Shown here piece by piece: positions 21,509 through 30,594 of a DNA stretch of 64,000 nucleotides (positions are counted from its first letter, which is position 1; the number at the start of each line of letters is the position of its first letter). The notes under the pieces were generated by a model. It did not search any database, was not told the origin of the DNA, and saw only the letters and a program-made list of their open reading frames with translations. This stretch comes from Azospirillum doebereinerae (GTDB taxonomy: Bacteria; Pseudomonadota; Alphaproteobacteria; Azospirillales; Azospirillaceae). The stretch spans positions 1-64,000 of the forward strand of contig NZ_RZIJ01000018.1 in NCBI RefSeq assembly GCF_003989665.1. Direction: 5' to 3'. A program made the translations under genes and the position numbers.

Positions 21509-21892
21509 ATGTCCGACCGCAGTTGCGGCGAATGCACCCTATGCTGCAAGCTGATGGGGGTGCCCGAACTGAAGAAGCCCTCCGCCAAATGGTGCGCGTC
21601 CTGCGACCAGGGCACGGGCTGCACGATCTATGAGGAACGTCCGCAATCCTGCCGGAACTTCCAGTGCTTCTGGCTGATGGACGAGAATTTCCCGGACGAG
21701 TTCCGCCCGGACCGCATCCACGCGCTGGCCGCCTTCAACGACGTGAAGAACAGCTGCGTCCTGCACGTCGATCCGGCCAAGCCGCGCGCCATGGGCAGCC
21801 CGGAAGTCCAGGCGCTGACCGACGCGCTGCTGAAGGTCTACGAGAAGGTGTTCTTCCTGTGCGGGAAGGAAAGCGCGATGATGCAGCGGTGA
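21509..21892 (+). CDS. YkgJ-family cysteine-cluster protein
   Basis: 127 residues with AAGGAG upstream of the ATG. Cysteine motifs CGECTLCC (6-13), CASCDQGTGC and CRNFQC are those of the YkgJ/Fli(B)-type zinc- or iron-chelating family. The biochemical function is unknown; some relatives are annotated as metal-cluster binders. It is 31 bp after the PAS-GGDEF-EAL gene and possibly co-transcribed. A strong terminator follows. Confidence 0.85.
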   Translation: MSDRSCGECTLCCKLMGVPELKKPSAKWCASCDQGTGCTIYEERPQSCRNFQCFWLMDENFPDEFRPDRIHALAAFNDVKNSCVLHVDPAKPRAMGSPEVQALTDALLKVYEKVFFLCGKESAMMQR

Positions 21893-21918
21893 CAACATCT
21901 CGGCCGCGAGACGAAAAG

Positions 21919-21957
21919 GGCCTCACGGGGAAGAGCTTCCCCGTGAGGCCTTCTTTT
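21919..21957. terminator. Strong intrinsic terminator between convergent YkgJ-type and era genes
   Basis: GGCCTCACGGGGAAG, 2-base loop, CTTCCCCGTGAGGCC, then TTCTTTTTT; 27 bp after the YkgJ-family stop. The stem also faces the era transcript. Confidence 0.9.
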
Positions 21958-21962
21958 TTCCT

Positions 21963-23015
21963 TTACGACGCCCCGAAATCCAGCCCCCAGGCCGAATAGC
22001 GTTCGGGATCGTCGACCCAGCCCTCGCGCACCTTGACGAACAGGATCAGGTGGACGCGGCGTTCCAGCATCTTCTGCAACTCGCCGCGCGCCGACTGCCC
22101 CAGCGACTTGATGCGCTGGCCGCCCTTGCCCAGCACGATGGCCTTCTGGCTCTCCCGCTGCACGAAGATGACCTGCGAGATCTTCACCGACCCGTCGTCG
22201 AACTCCTCCCAGATCTCGGTCTCGACCGTGGCCGAGTAGGGAAGCTCCTGGTGAAGCTGGAGGAACAGCTTCTCGCGCGTGATCTCCGCCGCCAGCAGCC
22301 GCATCGGCATGTCGGAGATCTGGTCCTCCGGGAAATGCCACGGCCCCTCGGGCAGACGCTCGGCCAGAAAGGTCTTCAGATGGGCGACGCCGTCCGCGGT
22401 CTGGGCCGACACCATGAAGATGTCGGTGAACACGCCTTCCTGTTGGAATTTGTCGGCGATGCCCAGCAGCACGTCGCGCTTGACCAGATCGATCTTGTTC
22501 AGGATCAGGATGGCCTTGCGACCCTGCTCCTTCAGCCGGGCGACGATGCTCAGCGTGTCGTCGTCGATGCCGCGCCGCGACACGTCGTATAGAACGCCGA
22601 TCACGTCGGCATCCTCCGCCCCCTGCCACGCCGCCGCGACCATGGCGCGATCCAGCCGGCGCTTGGGCTTGAAGATGCCCGGCGTGTCCACGAAGATCAG
22701 CTGGCTGTCGCCGGTGATGGTGATACCCAGCACGCGGGTCCGCGTCGTCTGCACCTTCGGGCTGACGATGGACACCTTGCTGCCGATCATCGCGTTCAGC
22801 AGCGTGGACTTCCCGGCGTTGGGCGCGCCGACCAGGGCCACGAAGCCGCAGCGCGGGTGCTCGGGCATGGCGCCCAGCGGCGGCAGCTCGATGGGAACCC
22901 CGACCACGGCGTCGTCCCCGTCCTCCTCGTCCTCGGACTCGTCGCCCTCGAACGGGCCGTCCTCGAAATCATCGTCTTCGAACGAATTGTCGATGTCGTC
23001 GCGACCGTCAGTCAT
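21963..23015 (-). CDS. era: GTPase Era with acidic N-terminal extension
   Basis: 350 residues. The G-domain has the P-loop GAPNAGKST (63-71), switch II DTPGIFKPKRRLDR and NKID. The KH domain (about 265-345) includes VIFVQRESQKAIVLGKGGQR. Era binds the 3' end of 16S rRNA and aids 30S maturation. It is about 50 residues longer than usual: residues 1-50 are strongly acidic (runs such as FEDDDFEDGPFEGDESEDEE). The ATG overlaps the rnc stop by 8 bases with GGGAG upstream, which favours the long form. An internal Met50 would give the canonical length. Confidence 0.92.
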   Translation of the reverse strand: MTDGRDDIDNSFEDDDFEDGPFEGDESEDEEDGDDAVVGVPIELPPLGAMPEHPRCGFVALVGAPNAGKSTLLNAMIGSKVSIVSPKVQTTRTRVLGITITGDSQLIFVDTPGIFKPKRRLDRAMVAAAWQGAEDADVIGVLYDVSRRGIDDDTLSIVARLKEQGRKAILILNKIDLVKRDVLLGIADKFQQEGVFTDIFMVSAQTADGVAHLKTFLAERLPEGPWHFPEDQISDMPMRLLAAEITREKLFLQLHQELPYSATVETEIWEEFDDGSVKISQVIFVQRESQKAIVLGKGGQRIKSLGQSARGELQKMLERRVHLILFVKVREGWVDDPERYSAWGLDFGAS

Positions 23016-23784
23016 CGACTTGCACTCCCACCTGGCTCAACAACGCGTTGGCCGCCTTCTTTTCCGCGATGCGCTTGGACGGTCCGGCTCCGGTGACCGG
23101 CTCCATCCCCTCGACGCGCACCGCAACCACGAACACCGGCTCATGCGCCGGGCCGCTGCGTTCGATCAATTCGTAGCTGGGGAGCGGCTTGCCGCGCCCC
23201 TGTGCCCATTCCTGCAACGCCGTCTTGGAATCGAGCGGCGGCGGCGACGCCTTCTCGATCGACTCCGCGAGCGCGCGGCGGACGAAGCGGGTCACCGCCT
23301 CCAGCCCACCATCCAGATAGAGGGCGCCCAGCACCGCCTCGCAGGCGTCGCCCAGGATGGTGCGGTTGGCGCGGCCGCCGCTCTGCACCTCGGAGGGCGA
23401 CATCCGCAGATAGGCGCCCAGACCGATGGTGTCGGCGACGCGCCCCAGCGATTCGCGGCGGACCAGCGAGGCGTGACGCTTCGCCAAGGCCCCTTCCCGC
23501 TCGTTCGGGTAGCGCTCCAGCAGCCATTCTGCGACGACGAGACCGACGACGCGGTCGCCCAGGAACTCCAGGCGCTCGTAAGCGAGGCCCGGCCCGCCGG
23601 GCTTACGCGCGCCCCGCTCCAGCCCGGCGAGGCTGGGATGGGTCACCGCGTCCTGCAACAGGTCGAGGTTCACGAACGCATGGCCGAGCGCACGGGCGAG
23701 TTCCGCCACGTCGGCCGCGTCCTCCACGATCCTGTGACCGGCGTCCGCCTCGATTGCGGCAGGCGCCTCCTTGTCCAAACTCAA
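23008..23784 (-). CDS. rnc: Ribonuclease III
   Basis: 258 residues from TTG 23784, which directly follows the lepB stop (TAATTG) with GGAG at good distance. The signature ERLEFLGDRVV (70-80) and catalytic Glu in GDACEAVLGALYLDGG mark the nuclease domain; a double-stranded RNA-binding domain follows (about 170-258). It processes rRNA precursors and structured mRNAs. It overlaps era by 8 bases, a common lepB-rnc-era arrangement. Confidence 0.92.
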   Translation of the reverse strand: MSLDKEAPAAIEADAGHRIVEDAADVAELARALGHAFVNLDLLQDAVTHPSLAGLERGARKPGGPGLAYERLEFLGDRVVGLVVAEWLLERYPNEREGALAKRHASLVRRESLGRVADTIGLGAYLRMSPSEVQSGGRANRTILGDACEAVLGALYLDGGLEAVTRFVRRALAESIEKASPPPLDSKTALQEWAQGRGKPLPSYELIERSGPAHEPVFVVAVRVEGMEPVTGAGPSKRIAEKKAANALLSQVGVQVDD

Positions 23785-24549
23785 TTACCGGACTCCGCTG
23801 AACAGGCGGCTGAACCGGAGATCGACCGGCCACCGCCACACCTCGAAGAAGCGTGTGCCTTCGTCGAGCGAGAAGAAAAGGAATTCGGCGCGACCCACCA
23901 GATTTTCCACCGGCACGAAGCCGACCTGCGCCGGCACGCGGCTGTCCAACGAGTTGTCGCGGTTGTCGCCCATCATGAACAGATGGTCGGCCGGCACCTT
24001 GTAGGCCGGGGTGTTGTCGAGCGGGCCGTTGTCCGACTCCTCGATGATGCGGTGGGTGCGGCCCTCCGGCAGCGTCTCGACGTACTGGGCGGTGCGCACG
24101 GTGCGGCCGAGACCGTCCTGCGCCACGTAATCCTCGATCCGTTCGCGCTTCACCGGTTGGCCGTTGATGTGCAGCACGCCGCCGATCATCTGGATGGTGT
24201 CGCCGGGCAGGCCGATCACGCGCTTGATGTAGTCGGTCTTGTTGTCGCGCGGCAGCTTGAACACCGCCACGTCGCCGCGCTCCGGCAGCCCGCCCAGGAT
24301 GCGCCCCTCGAACAGCGGCAGGCCGAAGCCCACGGTGTGCTTGCTGTAGCCGTAGGAGAATTTCGAGACGAACAGGTAGTCGCCGATCAACAGCGTCGGG
24401 ATCATCGACCCCGACGGGATGTTGAACGGCTCGAACGCGAAGGTGCGCACGCCGAAGGCGATGATCACGGCGTAAAGCACCGTCTTCACCGTCTCGGCGA
24501 AGCCGGACTCCTTCTTGGCGTCGGAAGCCGTCTGCTTCTGGAAGGTCAT
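23785..24549 (-). CDS. lepB: Signal peptidase I
   Basis: 254 residues. One N-terminal membrane helix (about 20-38) precedes the catalytic Ser48 in PSGSM and Lys109 in [12 protein letters not shown]. Other family boxes are [11 protein letters not shown] and [16 protein letters not shown]. It cleaves Sec and Tat signal peptides at the periplasmic face. The start ATG overlaps the acpS stop (ATGA). Confidence 0.93.
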   Translation of the reverse strand: MTFQKQTASDAKKESGFAETVKTVLYAVIIAFGVRTFAFEPFNIPSGSMIPTLLIGDYLFVSKFSYGYSKHTVGFGLPLFEGRILGGLPERGDVAVFKLPRDNKTDYIKRVIGLPGDTIQMIGGVLHINGQPVKRERIEDYVAQDGLGRTVRTAQYVETLPEGRTHRIIEESDNGPLDNTPAYKVPADHLFMMGDNRDNSLDSRVPAQVGFVPVENLVGRAEFLFFSLDEGTRFFEVWRWPVDLRFSRLFSGVR

Positions 24550-25028
24550 TCTGGTTTCGCCGTGTCGGTGGGAAGGGGCGCCGACCCGGCTTCGACGTCC
24601 GGTTCGGCGCTGATGATGACGAAGGCTTCCGCCATCGGGTATTCGTCGGTCAGGGTCACGTGGATGCGTGCGCGCATGCCAAGCGGTGTCATCGCCTGGA
24701 GCCGTTCCAGCGCGCCGCCGGTCAGCCGCATGGTCGGCTGGCCGGACGGCAAGTTGACCACGCCCATGTCGCGCCAGAACACCCCGTCGCGAAAGCCGGT
24801 GCCGAGCGCCTTCGAGCACGCCTCCTTGGCGGCGAAGCGCTTGGCGTAGCTCGACGCCCGCGCGCTGTGGCGCCCGGCCGACCCGGCGCGGCGCTCCGAC
24901 TTGGCCTTCTCCACCTCGGTGAAGATGCGGTCGATGAAGCGCGCGCCGAAGCGTTCGAGCGATTGCTCGACGCGGCGGATGTCGATGAGGTCGTTGCCGA
25001 TTCCCAGGATCATGCCGACGCCGATCAT
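24546..25028 (-). CDS. acpS: Holo-[acyl-carrier-protein] synthase
   Basis: 160 residues from ATG 25028, which overlaps the pdxJ stop (ATGA); ATG 25013 ([11 protein letters not shown]) is an alternative closer to the usual start. [14 protein letters not shown] and the Mg-binding [20 protein letters not shown] block, with Phe/Lys spacing, are diagnostic. It transfers 4'-phosphopantetheine from CoA to ACP. The C-terminus is about 25 residues longer than usual ([17 protein letters not shown]). Confidence 0.9.
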   Translation of the reverse strand: MIGVGMILGIGNDLIDIRRVEQSLERFGARFIDRIFTEVEKAKSERRAGSAGRHSARASSYAKRFAAKEACSKALGTGFRDGVFWRDMGVVNLPSGQPTMRLTGGALERLQAMTPLGMRARIHVTLTDEYPMAEAFVIISAEPDVEAGSAPLPTDTAKPE

Positions 25029-25759
25029 CGCCGGGCCGCGTTCATCGCCGCGCGCATGCGGGCGATGGCGTTGGTCAGGCCGACGAAGATCGCCTCGCCG
25101 ATCAGAAAATGGCCGATGTTCAGCTCGACGATGGTGGGGATTGCGGCCACCGGCCCGACCGTGGCGTAGCTCAGGCCGTGGCCGGCGTGGCATTCCAGCC
25201 CGATGGCCTCGGCGTGGGCGGCGGCGCGGACAATGCGCTCCAGCTCGTGGGCGCGGGTCTCCGGGGTCTCGGCGTCGCAATAGGCGCCGGTGTGCAGTTC
25301 CACCACCGGGGCGCCCAGCGCCTTGGCGGCGTCGAGTTGCGCCGGCTCGGGGTCGATGAACAGCGACACGCGGATTCCGGCGGCGCCGAGCTCTCCGATC
25401 GGACGCGCCAATGAGCCGGCGTTGCCGATCGCGTCCAGCCCGCCCTCGGTCGTCACCTCGGTGCGCTTTTCGGGAACCAAGCAGGCGGCGTGCGGCTTGT
25501 GGCGCAGCGCGATGGCCAGCATCTCGTCCGTCGCCGCCATCTCGAAGTTGAGCGGACGGTCGATGCCGGCCATCAGCTTCTCGATGTCCCGGTCGGTGAT
25601 GTGGCGCCGGTCCTCGCGCAGATGGGCGGTGATCCCGTCGGCACCGGCCTCGATGGCGAGCATCGCCGCGCGCAGCGGATCGGGGTTGGTGCCCCCGCGC
25701 GCGTTGCGGACGGTCGCCACATGGTCGATGTTCACGCCGAGGCGCAGGGTACGGGACAT
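25025..25759 (-). CDS. pdxJ: Pyridoxine 5'-phosphate synthase
   Basis: 244 residues from ATG 25759, preceded by GGAG. Family markers are [32 protein letters not shown] and [20 protein letters not shown], covering the TIM-barrel phosphate and catalytic sites. It condenses 1-deoxyxylulose 5-phosphate with 3-amino-2-oxopropyl phosphate to pyridoxine phosphate. That substrate is supplied by PdxA, whose gene is at 29572-30594 in this window. A promoter candidate lies 55 bp upstream. Confidence 0.93.
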   Translation of the reverse strand: MSRTLRLGVNIDHVATVRNARGGTNPDPLRAAMLAIEAGADGITAHLREDRRHITDRDIEKLMAGIDRPLNFEMAATDEMLAIALRHKPHAACLVPEKRTEVTTEGGLDAIGNAGSLARPIGELGAAGIRVSLFIDPEPAQLDAAKALGAPVVELHTGAYCDAETPETRAHELERIVRAAAHAEAIGLECHAGHGLSYATVGPVAAIPTIVELNIGHFLIGEAIFVGLTNAIARMRAAMNAARR

Positions 25760-25813
25760 CAAAGCACTCCAAACGGCCGCCGGACCGATGCGGGGAAGCC
25801 GGGCGATTCCGTC

Positions 25814-25842
25814 TATATAGCGGTGCGGGGGCGTCGCGTCAC
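25814..25842 (-). promoter_or_regulatory. Candidate sigma-70-type promoter of the pdxJ-acpS-lepB-rnc-era operon
   Basis: On the minus strand GTGACG (25837-25842) is followed after exactly 17 bases by TATATA (25814-25819). The intervening DNA and downstream spacing to the pdxJ start (about 55 bp) fit a housekeeping promoter. It lies in the gap separating rsh and pdxJ. Confidence 0.45.
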
Positions 25843-25911
25843 GCCCGATGCGGAGCTTTCACCCATCGCATCCCCATCACCCGTTGGGAAGCGGGCGCGG
25901 GACCGGCCGAT

Positions 25912-25932
25912 GCGGGGGCGTCAGCGCCCCCG
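25912..25932 (-). terminator. Hairpin over the rsh stop codon
   Basis: GCGGGGGCG, 3-4 base loop, CGCCCCCGC; the loop contains the rsh stop codon. No T-run, so a Rho-dependent end or mRNA stabiliser is more likely than an intrinsic terminator. Confidence 0.4.
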
Positions 25933-28095
25933 CGCCCGCTCCACCGAATGGATGACGGGGGTCGCGCGCAAGGCCGCCATGATGTTGGTCAGGTGCTTGG
26001 CGTCCTTGACCTCGATATCGATCAGCAGCTCGAAGTAATCGGTGCTTCGGTTGGTGATCTTCTGGTGGATGATGTTCCCCTGGTTCTTGCCGATCACGGT
26101 GAACAGCGTGCCGAGCGAGCCCTGCTCGTTGCCGATCAGAACGGTGATGCGGCCGACATGCTCCTCGGGACTGTCCTGCCCGCTTTCCCAGGAGACGTCG
26201 ATCCAGCGCTCCGGCGATTCGTGGAAGCTCTCCAGGGTCTCGCAGTCGATGGTGTGGATCGTCACGCCCTTGCCGGTGGTGACGATGCCGACGATGCGGT
26301 CGCCCGGCAGCGGGTGGCAGCAGCGGGCGTAATGCACCGCCATGCCGGGAATCAGCCCCCGGATCGGCAGCGGCGATTCCTTGCCGCGCGCCTTGGCCTT
26401 GGCCTTCGGGGTCTGGGCCGCCTTGTCGTCGAGCTCGCGCAGCGCCGTCTGGGCGGCCTGCGCCTTGTGGCCGGGGAAGACTCCGTGGAAGACCTCGCGC
26501 ACCGAATGCAGGCCGGACCCGACTCCGGCCATCAGGTCGTCCACACTCGGCTGCTGGAAGATCTTGAGAACGTTCTCCAGCGCCTTTTCGGAGAACTCGT
26601 AGCCCTCCGCCTTGAACTGGCGCATCAGCATGCCGCGCCCGAGCTCGACGTACTGGGCGCGCTGCTGGGTGCGCAGGAACTTGCGGATCCGCGCCCGCGC
26701 CTTGCCGGTGACGACGAAGCGCTCCCAGCCCGGAACGGGGGTCTGCGCCTTGGAGGTGACGATGTCGACCTGGTCGCCGTTCTGCAACTGGGTGCGCAGC
26801 GGCAGCATGCGGCCGTTGATCTTGGCGCCGACGCAATGGTCGCCGACCTGCGAGTGGACCGCGTAGGCGAAATCCACCGGCGTGGCGCCGCGCGGCAGCG
26901 CGATCAGGTCGCCCTTCGGCGTGAAGCAGAAGACCTGGTCCTGGAACAGTTCCAGCTTGGTGTGTTCGAGGAACTCCTCTGGCTTCTGCGCGTGCTCCAG
27001 GATGTCGAGCAGTTCGCGCAGCCAGCGGTATTCACCGCCGGACGTGCGCGGCTGATGATCCTGCTTGTAAGCCCAGTGGGCGGCGACGCCCAACTCAGCG
27101 ATCTCGTGCATGTCGCCGGTGCGGATCTGCACCTCGATCCGGTTGCGGCCGGGGCCGATGACACCGGTGTGCAGGCTGCGGTAGCCGTTGGGCTTGGGCG
27201 TCGAGATGTAGTCCTTGAAGCGCCCCGGCACGACCGGGTAATGCGCGTGGACGACGCCCAGCGCCTGATAGCATTCCGCCACCGTGCCGACGGTGATGCG
27301 GAAGGCCATGATGTCGGACAGCTGCTCGAAACTGACGTTCTTGCGCTGGAGCTTGCGCCAGATCGAATAGGCGGATTTCTCGCGGCCCGACACCGGAACG
27401 TCGGGCAGCCCCTCTTCCGCCAGCACGTCGCGCAGCTCGGTGATGATGGTCTGGACGCGGCTCTCGCCCTCGCTGCGCAAGCGGGCAAGCTGGGCCAGGA
27501 TGCTGTCGCGGGCGTCGGGGTTCAGTTCGGCGAAGGCCAGATCGTCCAGTTCGTCCTTGATCTTGTGCATGCCGATGCGTTCGGCCAAGGGCGAGTAGAT
27601 CTCGATGGTCTCGCGGGCGATGCGCTTGCGCTTTTCCGGCTTCTTCAGGTGGAAGAGCGTGCGCATGTTGTGGAGTCGGTCGGCCAGCTTCACCAGGAGG
27701 ACGCGGATGTCCTCCGACATGGCGATGACCAGCTTGCGGAAGTTCTCCGCCTGCTTGGCCTGCTCGCTGTTCAGTTCCAGGCGGGACAGCTTGGTGACGC
27801 CATCGACCAGCCGGGCGATTTCCTTGCCGAACACCCGCTCGATGTCCTCGAGCGTGGCGACGGTGTCCTCGACGGTGTCGTGAAGCAGCGCCGTGGCGAT
27901 GGTGCCGGCGTCCAGCTTCATCTGCGTGAGGATGCCGGCGACTTCCAGGGGGTGCAGGAAGTAGGGGTCGCCGGAAGCGCGGGTCTGCGACCCGTGCGCC
28001 TTCATCGAGAAGACGTAGGCGCGGTTCAGAAGATCCTCGTCGGCCGAGGGATCATACGCCTTGACGCGCTCGACAAGCTCGTATTGCCGGATCAT
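25921..28095 (-). CDS. rsh: Bifunctional (p)ppGpp synthetase/hydrolase
   Basis: 724 residues. The hydrolase HD domain has His72-Asp73 in LHDTVEDT. The synthetase domain (about 230-350) carries ISTPKPNGYRSLHTGVIGPG, and TGS (about 380-440), helical/zinc-finger and ACT (about 645-720) regions follow. Both catalytic halves look intact, as expected for the single long RelA/SpoT homologue of alphaproteobacteria. It controls the stringent response. A GC-rich hairpin overlaps its stop codon (25912-25932). It is downstream of rpoZ. Confidence 0.93.
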   Translation of the reverse strand: MIRQYELVERVKAYDPSADEDLLNRAYVFSMKAHGSQTRASGDPYFLHPLEVAGILTQMKLDAGTIATALLHDTVEDTVATLEDIERVFGKEIARLVDGVTKLSRLELNSEQAKQAENFRKLVIAMSEDIRVLLVKLADRLHNMRTLFHLKKPEKRKRIARETIEIYSPLAERIGMHKIKDELDDLAFAELNPDARDSILAQLARLRSEGESRVQTIITELRDVLAEEGLPDVPVSGREKSAYSIWRKLQRKNVSFEQLSDIMAFRITVGTVAECYQALGVVHAHYPVVPGRFKDYISTPKPNGYRSLHTGVIGPGRNRIEVQIRTGDMHEIAELGVAAHWAYKQDHQPRTSGGEYRWLRELLDILEHAQKPEEFLEHTKLELFQDQVFCFTPKGDLIALPRGATPVDFAYAVHSQVGDHCVGAKINGRMLPLRTQLQNGDQVDIVTSKAQTPVPGWERFVVTGKARARIRKFLRTQQRAQYVELGRGMLMRQFKAEGYEFSEKALENVLKIFQQPSVDDLMAGVGSGLHSVREVFHGVFPGHKAQAAQTALRELDDKAAQTPKAKAKARGKESPLPIRGLIPGMAVHYARCCHPLPGDRIVGIVTTGKGVTIHTIDCETLESFHESPERWIDVSWESGQDSPEEHVGRITVLIGNEQGSLGTLFTVIGKNQGNIIHQKITNRSTDYFELLIDIEVKDAKHLTNIMAALRATPVIHSVERARGR

Positions 28096-28139
28096 GCGGC
28101 CCGACCCGACGCGCGCGGCGTCCTCTGGTGAGAATCGAA

Positions 28140-28158
28140 GGGGGGCCGAATGCCCCCC
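28140..28158 (-). terminator. Small hairpin between rpoZ and rsh
   Basis: GGGGGGC, CGAAT loop, GCCCCCC. It sits 31 bp after the rpoZ stop. The minus-strand T-run is weak, so it could attenuate read-through into rsh. Confidence 0.4.
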
Positions 28159-28189
28159 GTGCTGTCACAAGCCCGATGGTCGTTCAGAA

Positions 28190-28624
28190 TCAGATGTCTC
28201 CGTCGCCATCCTCGGTCATGGAGAAACCGGCGCCCGGCTCGGCGTCCATATCGGCGGCGACGTCGTCCTCTTCGGTCAACTCCTCGCCGTCGCTCTCGCT
28301 CATGCCGTCCTCGTCGCCCAGCGAGTTGTTGCCGCGCGCCGCCCAATCGTTCTCGCCGGCCATCAGCTCGACGATCTCTTCCTCGGGCTCGTCCGGCTCG
28401 ACGTGCTTCTGGTGGCCCTTGATCAGGGCGTTCTTCAAATAATCCAGCGACACCGTCTCGTCCGCGATCTCGCGGAGCGCCACGACCGGGTTCTTGTCGT
28501 TGTCGCGGTCGATCGACAGCGGAGCGCCGGACGCCACCTCACGGGCGCGCTGGGCGGCCATCATCACCAGCTCGAAACGGTTCGGAACCTTCAGGACGCA
28601 ATCTTCAACGGTAACGCGGGCCAT
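28190..28624 (-). CDS. rpoZ: RNA polymerase omega subunit with acidic tail
   Basis: 144 residues from ATG 28624 ([20 protein letters not shown]), the exact omega N-terminus; upstream codons are not needed. The core includes [20 protein letters not shown] and [20 protein letters not shown]. Omega stabilises beta' and is part of the (p)ppGpp site in many bacteria, which is notable with rsh next door. The C-terminal 65 or so residues are highly acidic ([20 protein letters not shown]), longer than typical. A candidate promoter is at 28659-28687. Confidence 0.93.
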   Translation of the reverse strand: MARVTVEDCVLKVPNRFELVMMAAQRAREVASGAPLSIDRDNDKNPVVALREIADETVSLDYLKNALIKGHQKHVEPDEPEEEIVELMAGENDWAARGNNSLGDEDGMSESDGEELTEEDDVAADMDAEPGAGFSMTEDGDGDI

Positions 28625-28658
28625 GCCAAGCAAACTCCGGATTCAAAGGAGGCCCTTG

Positions 28659-28687
28659 ACTATATGGACGCGGCCCGATTGACGCAA
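28659..28687 (-). promoter_or_regulatory. Candidate rpoZ promoter
   Basis: Minus strand: TTGCGT (28682-28687), 17-base spacer, TATAGT (28659-28664), about 35 bp before the rpoZ start codon. Confidence 0.45.
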
Positions 28688-28859
28688 GCGCGAACAGGAC
28701 CTTTCGCAGCGCGATGCGCAGGGAAAACCCCAACCGAGCGTATAATAAGTAGTCCGCTCTTGTTTAACAGGCCCTCATGCCCTAATTTCAGAATTGGAAC
28801 ACGGGCCATTACGCATGTTCCAGTCATATGCATCAAGCTATCGTGGAAGGATTAAGGCA

Positions 28860-29513
28860 TTGGATCGCAGCACGACTTTGCCGCGTGACGTCAGCAAATT
28901 GTTTTACAAGGAAGAGCGTCTCGCATTGTTCATCGATGGCGCCAACCTCTACGCCGCAGCACGATCCCTCGGGTTCGATATCGATTACAAACGGTTGCGC
29001 GACGGATTCGCCGGCGAAGGCCGGTTGATGAGGGCCTTCTATTACACCGCATTGGTTGAGGATCAGGAATACTCGCCGATCCGACCGCTGGTCGATTGGC
29101 TGGACTACAACGGCTACACCATGGTCACCAAGCCGACCAAGGAGTTCACCGACGCGTCCGGCCGCCGCAAGATCAAGGGCAACATGGACATCGAGCTGGC
29201 CATCGACGTGATGGAGATGGCCGACCATGTCGATCACATCCTGCTCTTCTCGGGCGACGGCGACTTCCGCCGGCTGGTCGAGGCGGTGCAGCGCAAGGGC
29301 GTGCGCGTCAGCGTCGTCAGCACCGTCCGCTCGCAGCCGCCGATGGTGGCTGACGAACTTCGTCGCCAAGCGGACAACTTCATCGAGCTGCAGGATCTGG
29401 CGCCCTTCATCGCCCGCCAGCACCATCACCGGGAGCCGAGCGGCGGCGGTTACCACGAGCATCCGGGCCAGCAGAGCGGCCCGACGCTGTACGACCCCGA
29501 CGACCGGGGCTGA
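28860..29513 (+). CDS. NYN-domain protein (PIN-like nuclease fold, LabA/DUF88 type)
   Basis: 217 residues if started at TTG 28860, which has GGAAGGA 8 bases upstream. ATG 28815 in the same frame would add 15 residues. The NYN domain is seen as RLALFIDGANLYAAARSLGF (conserved Asp), NMDIELAIDVMEMADHVDHI and LLFSGDGDFRRLVEAVQRKG (Asp cluster). These acidic residues suggest a metal-dependent RNase, but no substrate is known. The C-terminus is His/Gly-rich (QHHHREPSGGGYHEHPGQQ). It diverges from rpoZ and ends at a terminator shared with pdxA. Confidence 0.85.
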   Translation: MDRSTTLPRDVSKLFYKEERLALFIDGANLYAAARSLGFDIDYKRLRDGFAGEGRLMRAFYYTALVEDQEYSPIRPLVDWLDYNGYTMVTKPTKEFTDASGRRKIKGNMDIELAIDVMEMADHVDHILLFSGDGDFRRLVEAVQRKGVRVSVVSTVRSQPPMVADELRRQADNFIELQDLAPFIARQHHHREPSGGGYHEHPGQQSGPTLYDPDDRG

Positions 29514-29540
29514 GCGTTCGAACCAACGAAGCGTGATGTG

Positions 29541-29573
29541 AAAAAAAGGGGGCGAGGTTCGCCCTCCTTTTTT
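29541..29573. terminator. Bidirectional terminator between the NYN gene and pdxA
   Basis: A-run, GGGGGCGA, short loop, TCGCCCTCC, T-run. It overlaps the pdxA stop codon and serves both converging transcripts. Confidence 0.85.
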
Positions 29574-30594
29574 ATGCCCCGGCGCCGCGCCGGTTGTTCG
29601 CCATCCGGTCGGCGGTGGCGAGCGCGGCCAACAGGCTTACGGCGCTCGCTCTGCCGGTGCCCGCGATGTCCAGCGCCGTGCCGTGGTCCGGCGATGTGCG
29701 AACGAAGGGCAGCCCCAGCGTGATGTTCACGCCGCTGTCGAAATCGACCGTCTTCAGCGGGATCAGCGCCTGATCATGGTACATGCACAGCGCCGCGTCG
29801 AAGCCCGCGCGCGCCGCCGCGTGGAAGAGCGTGTCGGACGGGCGCGGCCCGAACGCGTCGATCCCCTCGGCGCGCAGCGCGGCGACGGCGGGTTCGATGA
29901 TGTCGATCTCCTCGCGGCCCATCGCCCCGCCCTCCCCCGCGTGCGGATTCAGCGCGGCGACCGCCAAACGCGGGCGGGCGATGCCGAAATCGCGGGTCAG
30001 GGCCGCCGCCGTCACGCGCCCGGCGTGAACGATGGCGGCCGTCGTCAACCGATCAACCGCGTCGCGCAACGACACATGGATGGTCACCGGCACCACCCGA
30101 AGATCCGCCGCCGCCAGCATCATGATCGGCTCGTCCGCCAAACCGGCGAGGTGGGCCAGATACTCGGTGTGGCCGGGATGACGGAAACCGGCGGCATAGA
30201 GCGACGATTTCTGGATGGGGTTGGTGACGACCGCCGATGCCTCGCCGGCTTGCACCAGGGCGACCGCCCGGTCGATGCTGGCGATCACCGCCGCGCCGTT
30301 CGCCGGGTCGGGCCGACCGGCCACCACCGGCGCGGCGAGAGCCACCGGCAGGACCGGCAGCGCCTCATGGAACAGACCGGTCGCCTCGCCGGCCGAGGCC
30401 ACGGCGCGCACCGGGACGTCCATGCCCAGCCGTGCCGCCAGCGCCGCCAGACGGTCCGGATCGTCGAGCAGGACGAAGGGGGCGACCCCGGCCTCGCGCC
30501 GCACCGCCCAAGCTTTCAGGATGATGTCCCCGCCGACGCCCGCCGGCTCGCCCATGGTGACGGCCAGCGGCGGACGGCTCGGCGGGGCGGCCAT
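29572..30594 (-). CDS. pdxA: 4-Hydroxythreonine-4-phosphate dehydrogenase
   Basis: 340 residues from ATG 30594, which overlaps the surA stop (ATGA). Markers: LAVTMGEPAGVGGDIILKAW, VTNPIQKSSLYAAGFRHPGH with substrate-binding His, LNPHAGEGGAMGREE and the metal-binding HDQALIPLKTVDFDSGVN. It oxidises 4-phosphohydroxy-threonine, giving the substrate that PdxJ uses. The gene order lptG-surA-pdxA is a remnant of the widespread lptD-surA-pdxA-rsmA cluster, but rsmA is not next to it. Confidence 0.93.
   Translation of the reverse strand: MAAPPSRPPLAVTMGEPAGVGGDIILKAWAVRREAGVAPFVLLDDPDRLAALAARLGMDVPVRAVASAGEATGLFHEALPVLPVALAAPVVAGRPDPANGAAVIASIDRAVALVQAGEASAVVTNPIQKSSLYAAGFRHPGHTEYLAHLAGLADEPIMMLAAADLRVVPVTIHVSLRDAVDRLTTAAIVHAGRVTAAALTRDFGIARPRLAVAALNPHAGEGGAMGREEIDIIEPAVAALRAEGIDAFGPRPSDTLFHAAARAGFDAALCMYHDQALIPLKTVDFDSGVNITLGLPFVRTSPDHGTALDIAGTGRASAVSLLAALATADRMANNRRGAGA

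Noticed and set aside
28741-28746. TATAAT upstream of the NYN gene
   Set aside because: No -35 element at 16-18 bases; kept out of the promoter list.
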